DNA from: Mucilaginibacter defluvii
GTDB taxonomy: Bacteria > Bacteroidota > Bacteroidia > Sphingobacteriales > Sphingobacteriaceae
NCBI RefSeq assembly: GCF_039543225.1
Contig: NZ_BAABJI010000002.1
Span: 1,116,001 to 1,180,000, forward strand
Direction: 5' to 3'
DNA length: 64,000 nucleotides
Made by a program: the position numbers and the translations under genes. A model generated the notes under the pieces. The model was not told the DNA's origin. It worked only from the letters and a program-made list of their open reading frames with translations, and did not search any database. This document shows positions 30,468-39,289 of the stretch, in pieces. Position 1 is the stretch's first letter, and every line of letters begins with the position of its first letter.

Positions 30468-33400
30468 ATGATGAAGATAGCCGCGCCACGCGCCATACTG
30501 TTGTTTGTATTTTTATTTTTCGCGCCTTTTTATTCCGGCGCTCAAAACGACCCCTTAAACTTCAGTAACCTTACAGCCAAGGATGGCTTATCATCAAACA
30601 CGGTATACGCTATACTTAAGGACCGTTACGGCTTTTTATGGTTTGCCACCGAGGATGGGTTGAACAGGTTTGACGGTACCAACTTCCGCATATACCGTTA
30701 CGTGGCGGGTGATTCATTGAGCATTGGCGCAAACCATGTAACCGCGCTATATGAGGATAAGCGTGGCACTTTATGGGTTGGCACCAACGGTGGTTCGTTA
30801 AGCGTGTATAACCGGAATGCCGACTCTTTCTTCAATTTCAGTTCGATGCCTGGCAATGTTATCGGCGGCGCTGTAACATCAATATGCGGCGATGGCAATG
30901 ATAATGTATGGGTTGGATGCTACGACGGCTTGTTCAGCATTGATATTACAACACGCAAAGTTAAGCGCATACCAACCGGCATCAACGTGGCCGGAAAACC
31001 TGTTACAAAGGTATTTCTGTCGGCGTATAAAGACAGCAGGCAGCAAATGTGGTTTGGCACCGACAGAGGCCTATACCGTTACAATAGCAAAACGGGAACA
31101 TTCACTTTATACGGACATAACGGTAACGACAAAAACAGCCTGGCAGCCAACCTGGTATTATCGATAGCCGAGGATAGTAAACACAATTTGTGGATTGGCA
31201 CCGTAGGCGGCTTAAGCAAGTTGAACAGCGATGGTAAAACCTTTATCAACTTAAAGCATAACCATAATATTAAAGGCGGCTTAAGCAGCGATATTGTTTA
31301 TGCCATAGCGCCTGACCGCAGTAACAATGATCTTTGGCTGGCGACCGAAGAAGGCCTTGATATACTGAATACCGAGACCGGCGTGATTACAACTTACAAG
31401 CCCGATAAACGCGACAAAAGCAGCCTGTCGAGCAGGTCAATCAGATCGATTTATATTGACAAACTGGGGATATATTGGCTGGGCACTTTTCAGGGCGGGA
31501 TAAACAAGTACGACAAAAACTTCAGCTATTTCAGCAAAAAAGAAAGCAACCCTTTTGATAACAGGGGTTTAAGCGCCTCGGTAGTAACCTCGTTTGCCGA
31601 ATGGAAAGGTAAAGGGATATTTATAGGTACAGATGGTGGCGGTTTGAATTTGTACCATCCCGAAACCGGCCTTTTCGATCATAACAACATTACGCCTAAA
31701 CGCGCCGGGACGCCTCATGGTATGGCCGTATTAGCGCTTGAAATGGCGAAGAACGGACAGTTGTGGATCGGCACATACCTCGATGGACTTTTTGCTTATA
31801 ATCCCACCACCGGAGCCTACCGACAGTTTACGAAGGGCACGGGTAATCTCGACCTGAATTTTAACGACATTTTTTGTGTTAAAGAAGATAGCAAGGGCAA
31901 TATATGGATAGGCACCAACGGCGGCGGCATCAATATTTACGACCCTAAACGACAGGTTATCGACAAGATAACCAACGACTTCAGCAGGCCTAATGATACG
32001 CGATATCCGGTAAACAATATTATCAGGGCGTTTGCGGAAGACCGCCGGGGTAAAATGTGGGTGGGTACATTTGGCGGTGGCATTTCCGTTTGGAACCCGG
32101 CTACCCGCCGATTTAAATTCTATAATAAAACTAATAATAATTTACCTAATGATTATGTGCTCTCGATACTCGAGGATAGCCGCGGGCGAATTTGGGCAGG
32201 TACCAGCGGCGGCGGGCTTAGCTTACTTAATGCCGCGTCGGATAAGTTTGTAACCTACTCTGAAAATGACGGGCTGGCCAATGACGTGGTTCAAAAACTG
32301 CTGGAAGATAGCCACGGCCGGCTGTGGCTGAGTACCAACCAGGGCATCAGCTCGTTTGATGCGGGAATAAAAAGCTTTGTTAATTATACCCATCACAACG
32401 GCTTACAGAACAATCCCTTTGTGCGCGGTGCCGGCCTGCGCGATTCAAACGGCGAACTGTACTTTGGCGGCCAGGATGGCTTTAATCATTTTAACCCGCT
32501 TGGCATGAACAGGAATAAAAACGTTCCGCCTGTTGTGCTTACTGAACTTAAAGTTGATAATAAACGCGTTATGCCGGCCGATAAAGGCCCCATACAGGAA
32601 CCGATATTACTGGCAAAAGAAATTCACCTGGATTACCGGCAAAGTTTTTCCATCAGCTTTGTGGCGCTTAACTATACCAACTCGCAGCAAAACAAATATA
32701 AATACCGCCTGATCGGTTTTAACCGCGACTGGATAACCGCGGGTAAAGAACATACCGCATCATACACCAACCTTAACCCGGGCACTTACGAGTTTCAGGT
32801 TAAAGCCAGCAATAACGACGGGCTCTGGAACAATACCGGCCGAACGGTCAGGATCATTGTGGCACCTCCCTTCTGGCTATCGGTGTACGCGTTTATTACT
32901 TACCTGGCGGCTGGCCTCGCGCTTTTGTTTTACATCAGGCACAGGGGTATACGCAAGCTTAAAACGCAGTTCGCATTGCAACAGGAACGACAGCAAGCCA
33001 AACAAGCCATTGAAAGCCAGCGGCGCGAAGCTGAACACACGCGCGAACTGGATCAGCTTAAGATCAAATTCCTGACCAACCTGAGCCATGAGTTCCGTAC
33101 GCCGATTTCGTTAATTGTAGGGCCGGTGGATAATCTGTTGGATAAGATCAAGGAGCCTGAATTAACCGGGCAACTGGGGCTTATAAAGCGCAATGGCCGC
33201 CGTTTGCTTAACCTGGTTAACCAATTGCTCGATTTCAGGAAAATGGAAGAGGATGAACTTAAGCTAAAACTCGGCCGCGGCGAAATTGTGCAATATATAC
33301 GCGAGGTTACAGACTCGTTTACTGACCTGGCAGAACGTAAACAGATCAACCTGAGGTTTGTAACACCCAACCGCAAAGCTTATGTTTATTTTGATGCCAA

Positions 33401-34631
33401 TAAGGTAGAGCGTATACTTTTCAACCTGCTATCAAACGCCTTTAAATTCACGCAGGAAGGTGGCCTTGTAACGGTAGAACTTGCTGTTAACGAAATGGAT
33501 GGTACAGACAAGGTTAATGTAGTCTGCTCTGTTACTGATACAGGAATAGGCATACCGGCCGATGTATTGGCAAAAGTATTTGACAGGTTTTTCCAGACGG
33601 AGACCGGACCTGCAATTTTAAACCAGGGTTCGGGCATTGGCCTGTCCATTACGCGTGAATTTGTAAAGATGCACGACGGACAAATTTATGCGGAAAGCGA
33701 GCAGGGAAAAGGCAGTCGTTTTGTTTTTGAGATACCCCTGCGGGTTGCCGAATCGGATGTGGAAATAACAGCGACACCTTATCCAAAAATTATTGCAATA
33801 GAACCCCTTGCAGTTGTTGAGCCTGCACCAGCCGAGTTGCCAGCTGATGAACTGGTGAACATGCCCTCTGTTTTAATTATTGATGATGACGAGGATTTCA
33901 GGTTTTACCTGAAAGATAACCTGAAGGCGCACTATCGCATTTACGAAGCATCAAACGGAAAAGAAGGTTGGCAAATGGCGCTATCACGCCACCCGGATGT
34001 GATCGTGTCAGACATTAACATGCCCCTGATGAATGGCATTGAACTGGGCAAAAAGCTTAAGGCGGACAAGCGTACTTTACACATACCCATGATATTGCTT
34101 ACCGCATCCAACGCGGAGAACGACCAGATAAAAGGGCTGGAATCGGGCGTTAACGATTTTATTACCAAGCCATTCAATTTCGCGGTTTTAGAGGTAAAAA
34201 TCAAGAATCTTTTAACCTACAGCCGCAACGCGCGCGAAACCTATTCGCGGCAGTTACAGGTTACGGCCGGTAATGTGGTGATCGAATCAGAAAACGAAAA
34301 GTTTTTAAATAAGGTGATGCAATATATTGAGCATAACCTTACCGATCCGCAGCTTTCTGTTGAAGGCCTGAGCCGCGAGCTGGTTATCAGCCGGGTTTCA
34401 TTGTATAAAAAACTGCTGGACATTACAGGTATGTCTCCGGTTGAATTTATCAGGTCGGTTAAGCTGGAAAAGGCCGCCGTTCTGCTCGAGAAAAGCGACA
34501 TGAATATAGCGCAGATTGCTTACCAGACCGGATTCTCCACTCCGAATTATTTCACCAAGGCTTTTAAAGAAAAATACAACATGGTACCGTCGGAATATAT
34601 TGAGGCGAAGCGCAAATTACAGGATGCATAA
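30468..34631 (+). CDS. Hybrid two-component system (HTCS) sensor-regulator 1
   Basis: A 1387-residue fusion that senses an oligosaccharide in the periplasm and binds DNA in the cytoplasm. Order: signal peptide (1-25), two seven-bladed propellers made of about 14 Reg_prop repeats (GLSSNTVYAI...WFATEDGLNRFD onward to about 690), Y_Y_Y domain (YKYRLIGFNRDW to about 800), transmembrane helix 802-823, HisKA with H874 in NLSHEFRTP, HATPase (NLLSNAFKF, DTGIGIP, GSGIGLS), receiver with D1182 (VSDINMPLM), and an AraC HTH from about 1290 (GLSRELVISRVSLYKKL, IAQIAYQTGFSTPNYFTKAF). All phosphorelay residues are present. Its site in the middle of the island, divergent from the GH43-CE6 operon, makes it the likely xylan regulator. 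Confidence 0.96.
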   Translation: MMKIAAPRAILLFVFLFFAPFYSGAQNDPLNFSNLTAKDGLSSNTVYAILKDRYGFLWFATEDGLNRFDGTNFRIYRYVAGDSLSIGANHVTALYEDKRGTLWVGTNGGSLSVYNRNADSFFNFSSMPGNVIGGAVTSICGDGNDNVWVGCYDGLFSIDITTRKVKRIPTGINVAGKPVTKVFLSAYKDSRQQMWFGTDRGLYRYNSKTGTFTLYGHNGNDKNSLAANLVLSIAEDSKHNLWIGTVGGLSKLNSDGKTFINLKHNHNIKGGLSSDIVYAIAPDRSNNDLWLATEEGLDILNTETGVITTYKPDKRDKSSLSSRSIRSIYIDKLGIYWLGTFQGGINKYDKNFSYFSKKESNPFDNRGLSASVVTSFAEWKGKGIFIGTDGGGLNLYHPETGLFDHNNITPKRAGTPHGMAVLALEMAKNGQLWIGTYLDGLFAYNPTTGAYRQFTKGTGNLDLNFNDIFCVKEDSKGNIWIGTNGGGINIYDPKRQVIDKITNDFSRPNDTRYPVNNIIRAFAEDRRGKMWVGTFGGGISVWNPATRRFKFYNKTNNNLPNDYVLSILEDSRGRIWAGTSGGGLSLLNAASDKFVTYSENDGLANDVVQKLLEDSHGRLWLSTNQGISSFDAGIKSFVNYTHHNGLQNNPFVRGAGLRDSNGELYFGGQDGFNHFNPLGMNRNKNVPPVVLTELKVDNKRVMPADKGPIQEPILLAKEIHLDYRQSFSISFVALNYTNSQQNKYKYRLIGFNRDWITAGKEHTASYTNLNPGTYEFQVKASNNDGLWNNTGRTVRIIVAPPFWLSVYAFITYLAAGLALLFYIRHRGIRKLKTQFALQQERQQAKQAIESQRREAEHTRELDQLKIKFLTNLSHEFRTPISLIVGPVDNLLDKIKEPELTGQLGLIKRNGRRLLNLVNQLLDFRKMEEDELKLKLGRGEIVQYIREVTDSFTDLAERKQINLRFVTPNRKAYVYFDANKVERILFNLLSNAFKFTQEGGLVTVELAVNEMDGTDKVNVVCSVTDTGIGIPADVLAKVFDRFFQTETGPAILNQGSGIGLSITREFVKMHDGQIYAESEQGKGSRFVFEIPLRVAESDVEITATPYPKIIAIEPLAVVEPAPAELPADELVNMPSVLIIDDDEDFRFYLKDNLKAHYRIYEASNGKEGWQMALSRHPDVIVSDINMPLMNGIELGKKLKADKRTLHIPMILLTASNAENDQIKGLESGVNDFITKPFNFAVLEVKIKNLLTYSRNARETYSRQLQVTAGNVVIESENEKFLNKVMQYIEHNLTDPQLSVEGLSRELVISRVSLYKKLLDITGMSPVEFIRSVKLEKAAVLLEKSDMNIAQIAYQTGFSTPNYFTKAFKEKYNMVPSEYIEAKRKLQDA

Positions 34632-34655
34632 TAGCTAATCCCTTATGGAGAGACT

Positions 34656-35849
34656 TTATATGAGGCTGCGCTTTATGCCCATTTCAAGTCCCCGCAATTC
34701 GGCAAGGCCTTTTAGCCGGCCAATAACCGAGTAGCCGGGGTATGTATCATACCTGAAGTCGTCCAGTATTTTATGCCCATGATCTGGGCGCATAGGTATA
34801 CATACGTCTTCACGTCCATCTTTTGCGCGTTTTATCTGCTCTTTAATAACGGCCTGCATTACCTTAAACATATCGGTACTGCCTGCCAGATGATCATCTT
34901 CATAAAAACTGCCATCGTTTTCACGATGCACGTTGCGCAGATGCAGAAAGTTGATATACGCCCCCAATCGTTCTATCATACCAGGCAGATCATTATCTGC
35001 GCGGGCACCAAGTGATCCCGTACAAAAAGTAATACCGTTGCTGGCGGAGGGATAAGCGTTAATAACATCACGCAGATCATCCTCGGTGGACACTACCCTG
35101 GGTAACCCCAGTATCGGGAACGGCGGGTCATCCGGATGAATGCATAATTTAATGCCGGCCTGCTCCGCATAGGGTACTACAGCTTTCAAAAAATAGGTAA
35201 GATTTGCTTTTAAAGCTTCAGCGTCAACAAATGCATACTTTTTTAGATATTCCCTGAACTCCGGTATGGTGTAAACTTTATCGGTACCGGGTAAGCCCGC
35301 CATAATGGTGCGCACAAGTACGTCGCGCTCATTGTTGGTAAGTCCGTTGAGATAGGTTTTTGCTATTTGTTGCTGCTCAAGCGTATGCTCCTTGAGAGCG
35401 GCCTCACGTTCTAAGACATATAGATCAAACGCGGCAACCGCCGGTGCATGGTACCGCAAAGCGGATGCATTGTTAGGCAGCCGGTAATCCAGGTGGGTAC
35501 GCGTCCAATCCAATACCGGCATAAAGTTATAGCAAACCGTTTTAATGCCTGCCTTGCCCAGGTTCTGCAGCGTTTTAATGTATTTATCTATATAACTGTC
35601 GCGCAATGGCGAGGCTATTTTAATACTTTCATGAATGTTTACACTCTCCACCACAGACCATCGGAGGCCAGCCTTTTCAATCAATGCCTTGCGTTGTGCA
35701 ATAGCTTCCGGCTGCCAAACTTCTCCGGCTTCAATATTATGAAGGGCGGTAACTACGCCGGTAGCGCCTGTTTGTATTATGGCCGAAAGCTCAACGGGAT
35801 CATCGGGACCGAACCACCTGAAGGTCTGTTCCAGGTTTTGTACATTCAT
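34656..35849 (-). CDS. uxuA: D-mannonate dehydratase UxuA
   Basis: A 397-residue cytoplasmic enzyme that dehydrates D-mannonate to 2-keto-3-deoxygluconate. Family marks are the N-terminal TFRWFGPDDPV, WSVVESVNIHESIK, the metal-site region with LCIHPDDPPFPILGLPRVVS, FCTGSLGAR, FLHLRNVHRE, and RPDHGHKILDD near the end. Length is usual. It lies 32 bp after the SDR at 35882 and is the last gene of the leftward group GH10-GH43-SDR-UxuA; it ends 24 bp from the convergent HTCS. Together with GH67 it links release of glucuronate from xylan to its breakdown. Confidence 0.97.
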   Translation of the reverse strand: MNVQNLEQTFRWFGPDDPVELSAIIQTGATGVVTALHNIEAGEVWQPEAIAQRKALIEKAGLRWSVVESVNIHESIKIASPLRDSYIDKYIKTLQNLGKAGIKTVCYNFMPVLDWTRTHLDYRLPNNASALRYHAPAVAAFDLYVLEREAALKEHTLEQQQIAKTYLNGLTNNERDVLVRTIMAGLPGTDKVYTIPEFREYLKKYAFVDAEALKANLTYFLKAVVPYAEQAGIKLCIHPDDPPFPILGLPRVVSTEDDLRDVINAYPSASNGITFCTGSLGARADNDLPGMIERLGAYINFLHLRNVHRENDGSFYEDDHLAGSTDMFKVMQAVIKEQIKRAKDGREDVCIPMRPDHGHKILDDFRYDTYPGYSVIGRLKGLAELRGLEMGIKRSLI

Positions 35850-35881
35850 ATAACAGGTTGATTATTTAATTCAGGCATGCC

Positions 35882-36694
35882 CTATACCCCGCTATTCACA
35901 GCAAAGCCGCCGTCCACATTTACAACTGTACCGGTAACAAATTTTGATGCGTCGCTCAACAGCCAAACCAAGGCACCTACCAATTCATCAGGTTGGCCAA
36001 AACGTTTAAACGGCGTTTGCCTTATAACCGCCTGCCCGCGTGCGGTAAAACCGCCATCGGGTTGTGTAAGCAGGTTACGATTTTGTTCGGTGATAAAAAA
36101 GCCCGGTGCAAGCGCGTTCATTCTCAGTTTATCGCCGTAACGGGCGGCCGTTTCCACGGCGAACCACCGGGTGTAAGCATCTATGGCTGTTTTTGCCAGC
36201 GTGTAGCCCAACACCTTGCTGATAACCGTTTGCGATGCCATGCTGGATATATTTACTATGCTGCCCTGTCCGCCGCTGGCCATAGCCTCGCCAAATACCT
36301 GCACAGGTAGCATGGTTCCCCACAAATTAAGGTCCATTACCTCGCGCAGGCCATTCATATCCAGCTTAAAAATATCATCCGCCGGATTAATAACACCCGC
36401 AGGTTTGTTACCGCCCGCGCCGTTAACCAACCCATCAATACGGCCAAACGCTTCAAGCACTTTTTCCCTTGCCAAAATAAGACTTTCCTGGTCAAGCACA
36501 TCGGCTACCAAGGCTATCGCCCTGCCGCCTCGATTGATTACTTCCGCCGCCCTTTGCTCTGCCACTGCCCGGTTACGCCCGAGTATACCTACAGCGCCCC
36601 CGGCATCAACTATGCCATTTATAAAGGCCTCGCCCAAAACTCCGGTGCCCCCGGTTACTATAATAGCTTTATTTTTTAACGAAAACATCTCCAT
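35882..36694 (-). CDS. SDR-family D-mannonate oxidoreductase (fructuronate reductase), UxuB-like role
   Basis: A 270-residue classical short-chain dehydrogenase: cofactor loop VTGGTGVLGEAF, NGAGG, active-site Ser in NISSMAS, and YTLAK as YxxxK. It is not the long-chain UxuB of E. coli, but SDRs of this type are known to reduce fructuronate to mannonate next to uxuA in many bacteria. The role is inferred mainly from position directly before UxuA (32 bp). Two start codons (residues 1 and 3) are possible. It follows the GH43 gene at 36743 by 48 bp. Confidence 0.85.
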   Translation of the reverse strand: MEMFSLKNKAIIVTGGTGVLGEAFINGIVDAGGAVGILGRNRAVAEQRAAEVINRGGRAIALVADVLDQESLILAREKVLEAFGRIDGLVNGAGGNKPAGVINPADDIFKLDMNGLREVMDLNLWGTMLPVQVFGEAMASGGQGSIVNISSMASQTVISKVLGYTLAKTAIDAYTRWFAVETAARYGDKLRMNALAPGFFITEQNRNLLTQPDGGFTARGQAVIRQTPFKRFGQPDELVGALVWLLSDASKFVTGTVVNVDGGFAVNSGV

Positions 36695-36742
36695 CTGCCA
36701 AAAGTAAATAATGGCTATGCATCAATACCCTTACTTAAAAAC

Positions 36743-37858
36743 TTATTTAACAAAGGGATCAATCAAGGCAATGGAACCGTCGGCATTATGTGTCAACTCA
36801 GTTACTTTGATATTACGTAAATGTGTTTTACCGGACAGCTCGGTATCATGGTAAAAAATGTACCATTTACCTTTAAATTCTATGATGGAATGATGTGTTG
36901 TCCACCCCTGAACCGGTTTCATGAAAACGCCTTTATACGTAAACGGCCCCATTGGCGAGTCGCCAATGGCATAGCAAAGCAAATGCGTATCGCCGGTAGA
37001 GTATGAAAAGTAATATTTGTTATTGTACTTATGCATCCACGATCCTTCAAAGAATCTTCTGTCATGATCTTTGCCCAGCAATGGCTTACCCAGGCTATCC
37101 AGTATAAGGGCATCCTTCGGTGCGCCATCAAACTCTTTCATATTCCCTTTTAGCTGAACAACCTTGCACGATAGTGCCGGAGCATCATCATTTTTTAGAT
37201 CCGTTTTTGAATCGTTCACCCGCTTGCCGTTAGCCCATTGCTGTAATTGCCCGCCCCATATACCGCCGAAATAAATGTAGGTTTTGCCATCGGTATCGGT
37301 AAATACAGCCGGGTCAATACTATAACTGCCCGTAATAGGTTCGGGTTCGGCTTTAAACGGCCCGGCCGGATTTTCGGATGTGGCCACCCCTATCTGAAAG
37401 ATATCCTGTTTATTTTTAAGCGGAAAATACAGGTAATAGGTACCGGACTTGTACGCAACATCGGACGCCCAAAGCTGCCTGCCCGCCCACGGAATATCCT
37501 TTACATCAAGCGCTACACCATGATCGGTTATCGGCCCGCCAATGCTATCCATCGAAAAGATGTGGTAATCTTTCATCGCGAAATGGTCGCCGTTATCGTT
37601 CTCTTTTATGCCTGCATCATAATCGTGCGAAGGATAGATATAAATTTTACCGTTAAACACATGTGCCGACGGATCGGCAGTGTAAATATCTTTTACAAGC
37701 GGCGGGGATAAAAACTTCACTTTCGCAATTGTATCAGCCCCGGTTGCGGTAGTATCATTTTTACCGGCAGATGAACTGGATGAGTTGCAGGATATTAACA
37801 CCCCGATAGCCGCGAGGTATAACGGCATACCAAAACGCACTTTATTTAATACTGACAT
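36743..37858 (-). CDS. GH43 lipoprotein, probable beta-xylosidase
   Basis: A 371-residue single-domain GH43 with lipobox LISC (Cys24) and a Ser-rich linker. The GH43 residues are base D62 (YTADPSAHVF), modulator D182 (SYSIDPAVFTDTDG) and acid E271 (RRFFEGSWM). The long loop with WGGQLQQWANGKRV and the closing TTHHSIIEFKGKWYIFYHD are typical of the GH43 subfamily that contains xylosidases acting on xylo-oligosaccharides. It sits between the GH10 xylanase and the mannonate genes; a pair of operator-like repeats in the 107-bp gap upstream suggests that it can start its own transcript. Confidence 0.93.
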   Translation of the reverse strand: MSVLNKVRFGMPLYLAAIGVLISCNSSSSSAGKNDTTATGADTIAKVKFLSPPLVKDIYTADPSAHVFNGKIYIYPSHDYDAGIKENDNGDHFAMKDYHIFSMDSIGGPITDHGVALDVKDIPWAGRQLWASDVAYKSGTYYLYFPLKNKQDIFQIGVATSENPAGPFKAEPEPITGSYSIDPAVFTDTDGKTYIYFGGIWGGQLQQWANGKRVNDSKTDLKNDDAPALSCKVVQLKGNMKEFDGAPKDALILDSLGKPLLGKDHDRRFFEGSWMHKYNNKYYFSYSTGDTHLLCYAIGDSPMGPFTYKGVFMKPVQGWTTHHSIIEFKGKWYIFYHDTELSGKTHLRNIKVTELTHNADGSIALIDPFVK

Positions 37859-37930
37859 AATAGGTTTATAGAAAATTATAAGGAGATAATGTTGTTCAAA
37901 TTTAACCGGGCGTTTGCGACATCAGTAAAA

Positions 37931-37960
37931 CAAATGTTTATAATAAGCCAACAGATGTTC
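37931..37960 (+). promoter_or_regulatory. Candidate HTCS operator between GH10 and GH43 genes
   Basis: CAAATGTTTA (37931) and CAGATGTTCA (37952) are direct repeats with 21 bp between starts, 73 bp before the GH43 start codon. The octamer CAAATGTT is identical to sites at 27239, 30283 and 39233. Confidence 0.5.
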
Positions 37961-37965
37961 AGCCT

Positions 37966-39153
37966 TTAAAAATTGACTACAGACCAGTAAGCTTTTTTAC
38001 GCCCGAGCTGTTCATCAAACAACAATGGGTAAGCTTTAACAATTTTTCTGCTGGTTACTTCGCCCGCGGCGGCGCCACCGGCAAGGCCGCCACGCCTTAA
38101 ATCGAGCCAGCTGTGCTTATCAGACACATTCCAGAAGGTAACATTGGTAATAACTCCTTTGTACTCCCGCAGAATTTTAAAAATCTCGGCATACCTGTCT
38201 GCCTGTTGCTGCGCCAGTGCGGGCGTCAGGCCGGAGTCGGCCGGCAATGCAGGAGCTCCCGGTTTAAAACGGGTTCTCACGGTGATATCCAATTCCGTAA
38301 CCTGGAGTTTTAAGCCAAGCGAGGCATACCTGTCAAGTGCCTTACGCAGCATTTCTGGTGAGGGGTCATTCAGTTTCCAATGACCCTGCAAACCTATGCC
38401 ATGTATCGGTACGCCTGCATCTTTGAGTGATTTGCAGAGCTTGTATATTTTCTCGCGCTTTACTTCATCCTCGCTATTGTAATCGTTGTAATACAAAGCT
38501 GCGGATGGGTCGGCTGCGTGGGCGTACTCAAAAGCTTTGGCAATAAAGTCTTCGCCGCATATTTTGTACCATAGCGTATTGCGAAAATAAGTGTCCTTGT
38601 TATCGTCTATGGCTTCATTAACTACGTCCCAGGCGTAAATTTTGCCCTTGTAGCGGTTAACTACCGTGGTAATATGATCTTTAAGGCGGGCAAGCAAAAC
38701 AGCTTTGCTAACCTGGTTGCCCTCGCTGTCTTTAAACATCCAGGCAGGGGCCTGGGTATGCCACAACAAGTTATGGCCACGTATGCGTATTTTATTTTTT
38801 ACCGCAAAATCAACGATAGCGTCGGCGCGGCTCCAATCATACACATTTTCCTGCGGATGGATAGGTCCCATCTTCATATCATTCTCCGCGGTGATGCTGT
38901 TAAATTCTTTTTTAATCAGATCGGCCTCGGCACCCTGTATCGCCGCCATATTAACGGCCACCCCTACCGTAAAATAATTACGATAATAATCCTTCAGTCC
39001 CTTTTCCGCAGCTAACGCCTTTGCATTTGGTTTTGTAGCGTCTTTTTTGGGCAACACATATTGCATTAACGCAAGTGTACTCCCAAGCGCGAACACAAGG
39101 GTTATATTTTTTACAAATTTACTAACAAGCGATTTTTCGCAGAATTTCATCAT
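37966..39153 (-). CDS. GH10 endo-beta-1,4-xylanase (single domain)
   Basis: A 395-residue enzyme with an undivided GH10 barrel: FNSITAENDMKMGPIHP, RGHNLLWHTQ, acid/base E180 in WDVVNEAIDD, nucleophile E287 in QVTELDITV, and TFWNVSDKHSWL. The N-terminus has a hydrophobic stretch (NITLVFALGSTLALMQYV, about 16-33) after two Lys residues but no clear signal-peptidase site or lipobox, so it may stay anchored to the inner membrane facing the periplasm. It would then cut imported oligosaccharides while the lipoprotein GH10 at 1514 works outside. Two adjacent ATGs are possible starts. First gene of the leftward group ending with UxuA. Confidence 0.95.
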   Translation of the reverse strand: MMKFCEKSLVSKFVKNITLVFALGSTLALMQYVLPKKDATKPNAKALAAEKGLKDYYRNYFTVGVAVNMAAIQGAEADLIKKEFNSITAENDMKMGPIHPQENVYDWSRADAIVDFAVKNKIRIRGHNLLWHTQAPAWMFKDSEGNQVSKAVLLARLKDHITTVVNRYKGKIYAWDVVNEAIDDNKDTYFRNTLWYKICGEDFIAKAFEYAHAADPSAALYYNDYNSEDEVKREKIYKLCKSLKDAGVPIHGIGLQGHWKLNDPSPEMLRKALDRYASLGLKLQVTELDITVRTRFKPGAPALPADSGLTPALAQQQADRYAEIFKILREYKGVITNVTFWNVSDKHSWLDLRRGGLAGGAAAGEVTSRKIVKAYPLLFDEQLGRKKAYWSVVNF

Positions 39154-39232
39154 ACTGTAACTGGTTGATATAGGCCGTAAAGTTGATTAAAACCCAAACC
39201 CGATACTGCCAATTTTAGTGATATTAATAGTT

Positions 39233-39245
39233 CAAATGTTAAGTA
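39233..39245 (+). promoter_or_regulatory. Candidate HTCS operator upstream of GH10
   Basis: CAAATGTTAAGTA is identical over 13 bp to 30283-30295 and lies 80 bp before the GH10 start codon. No clear partner 21 bp away was found here. Confidence 0.45.
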
Positions 39246-39289
39246 TATCCGCTTAAACCAATTAAACAGCGGCAAGTTTGTTAAACCCC

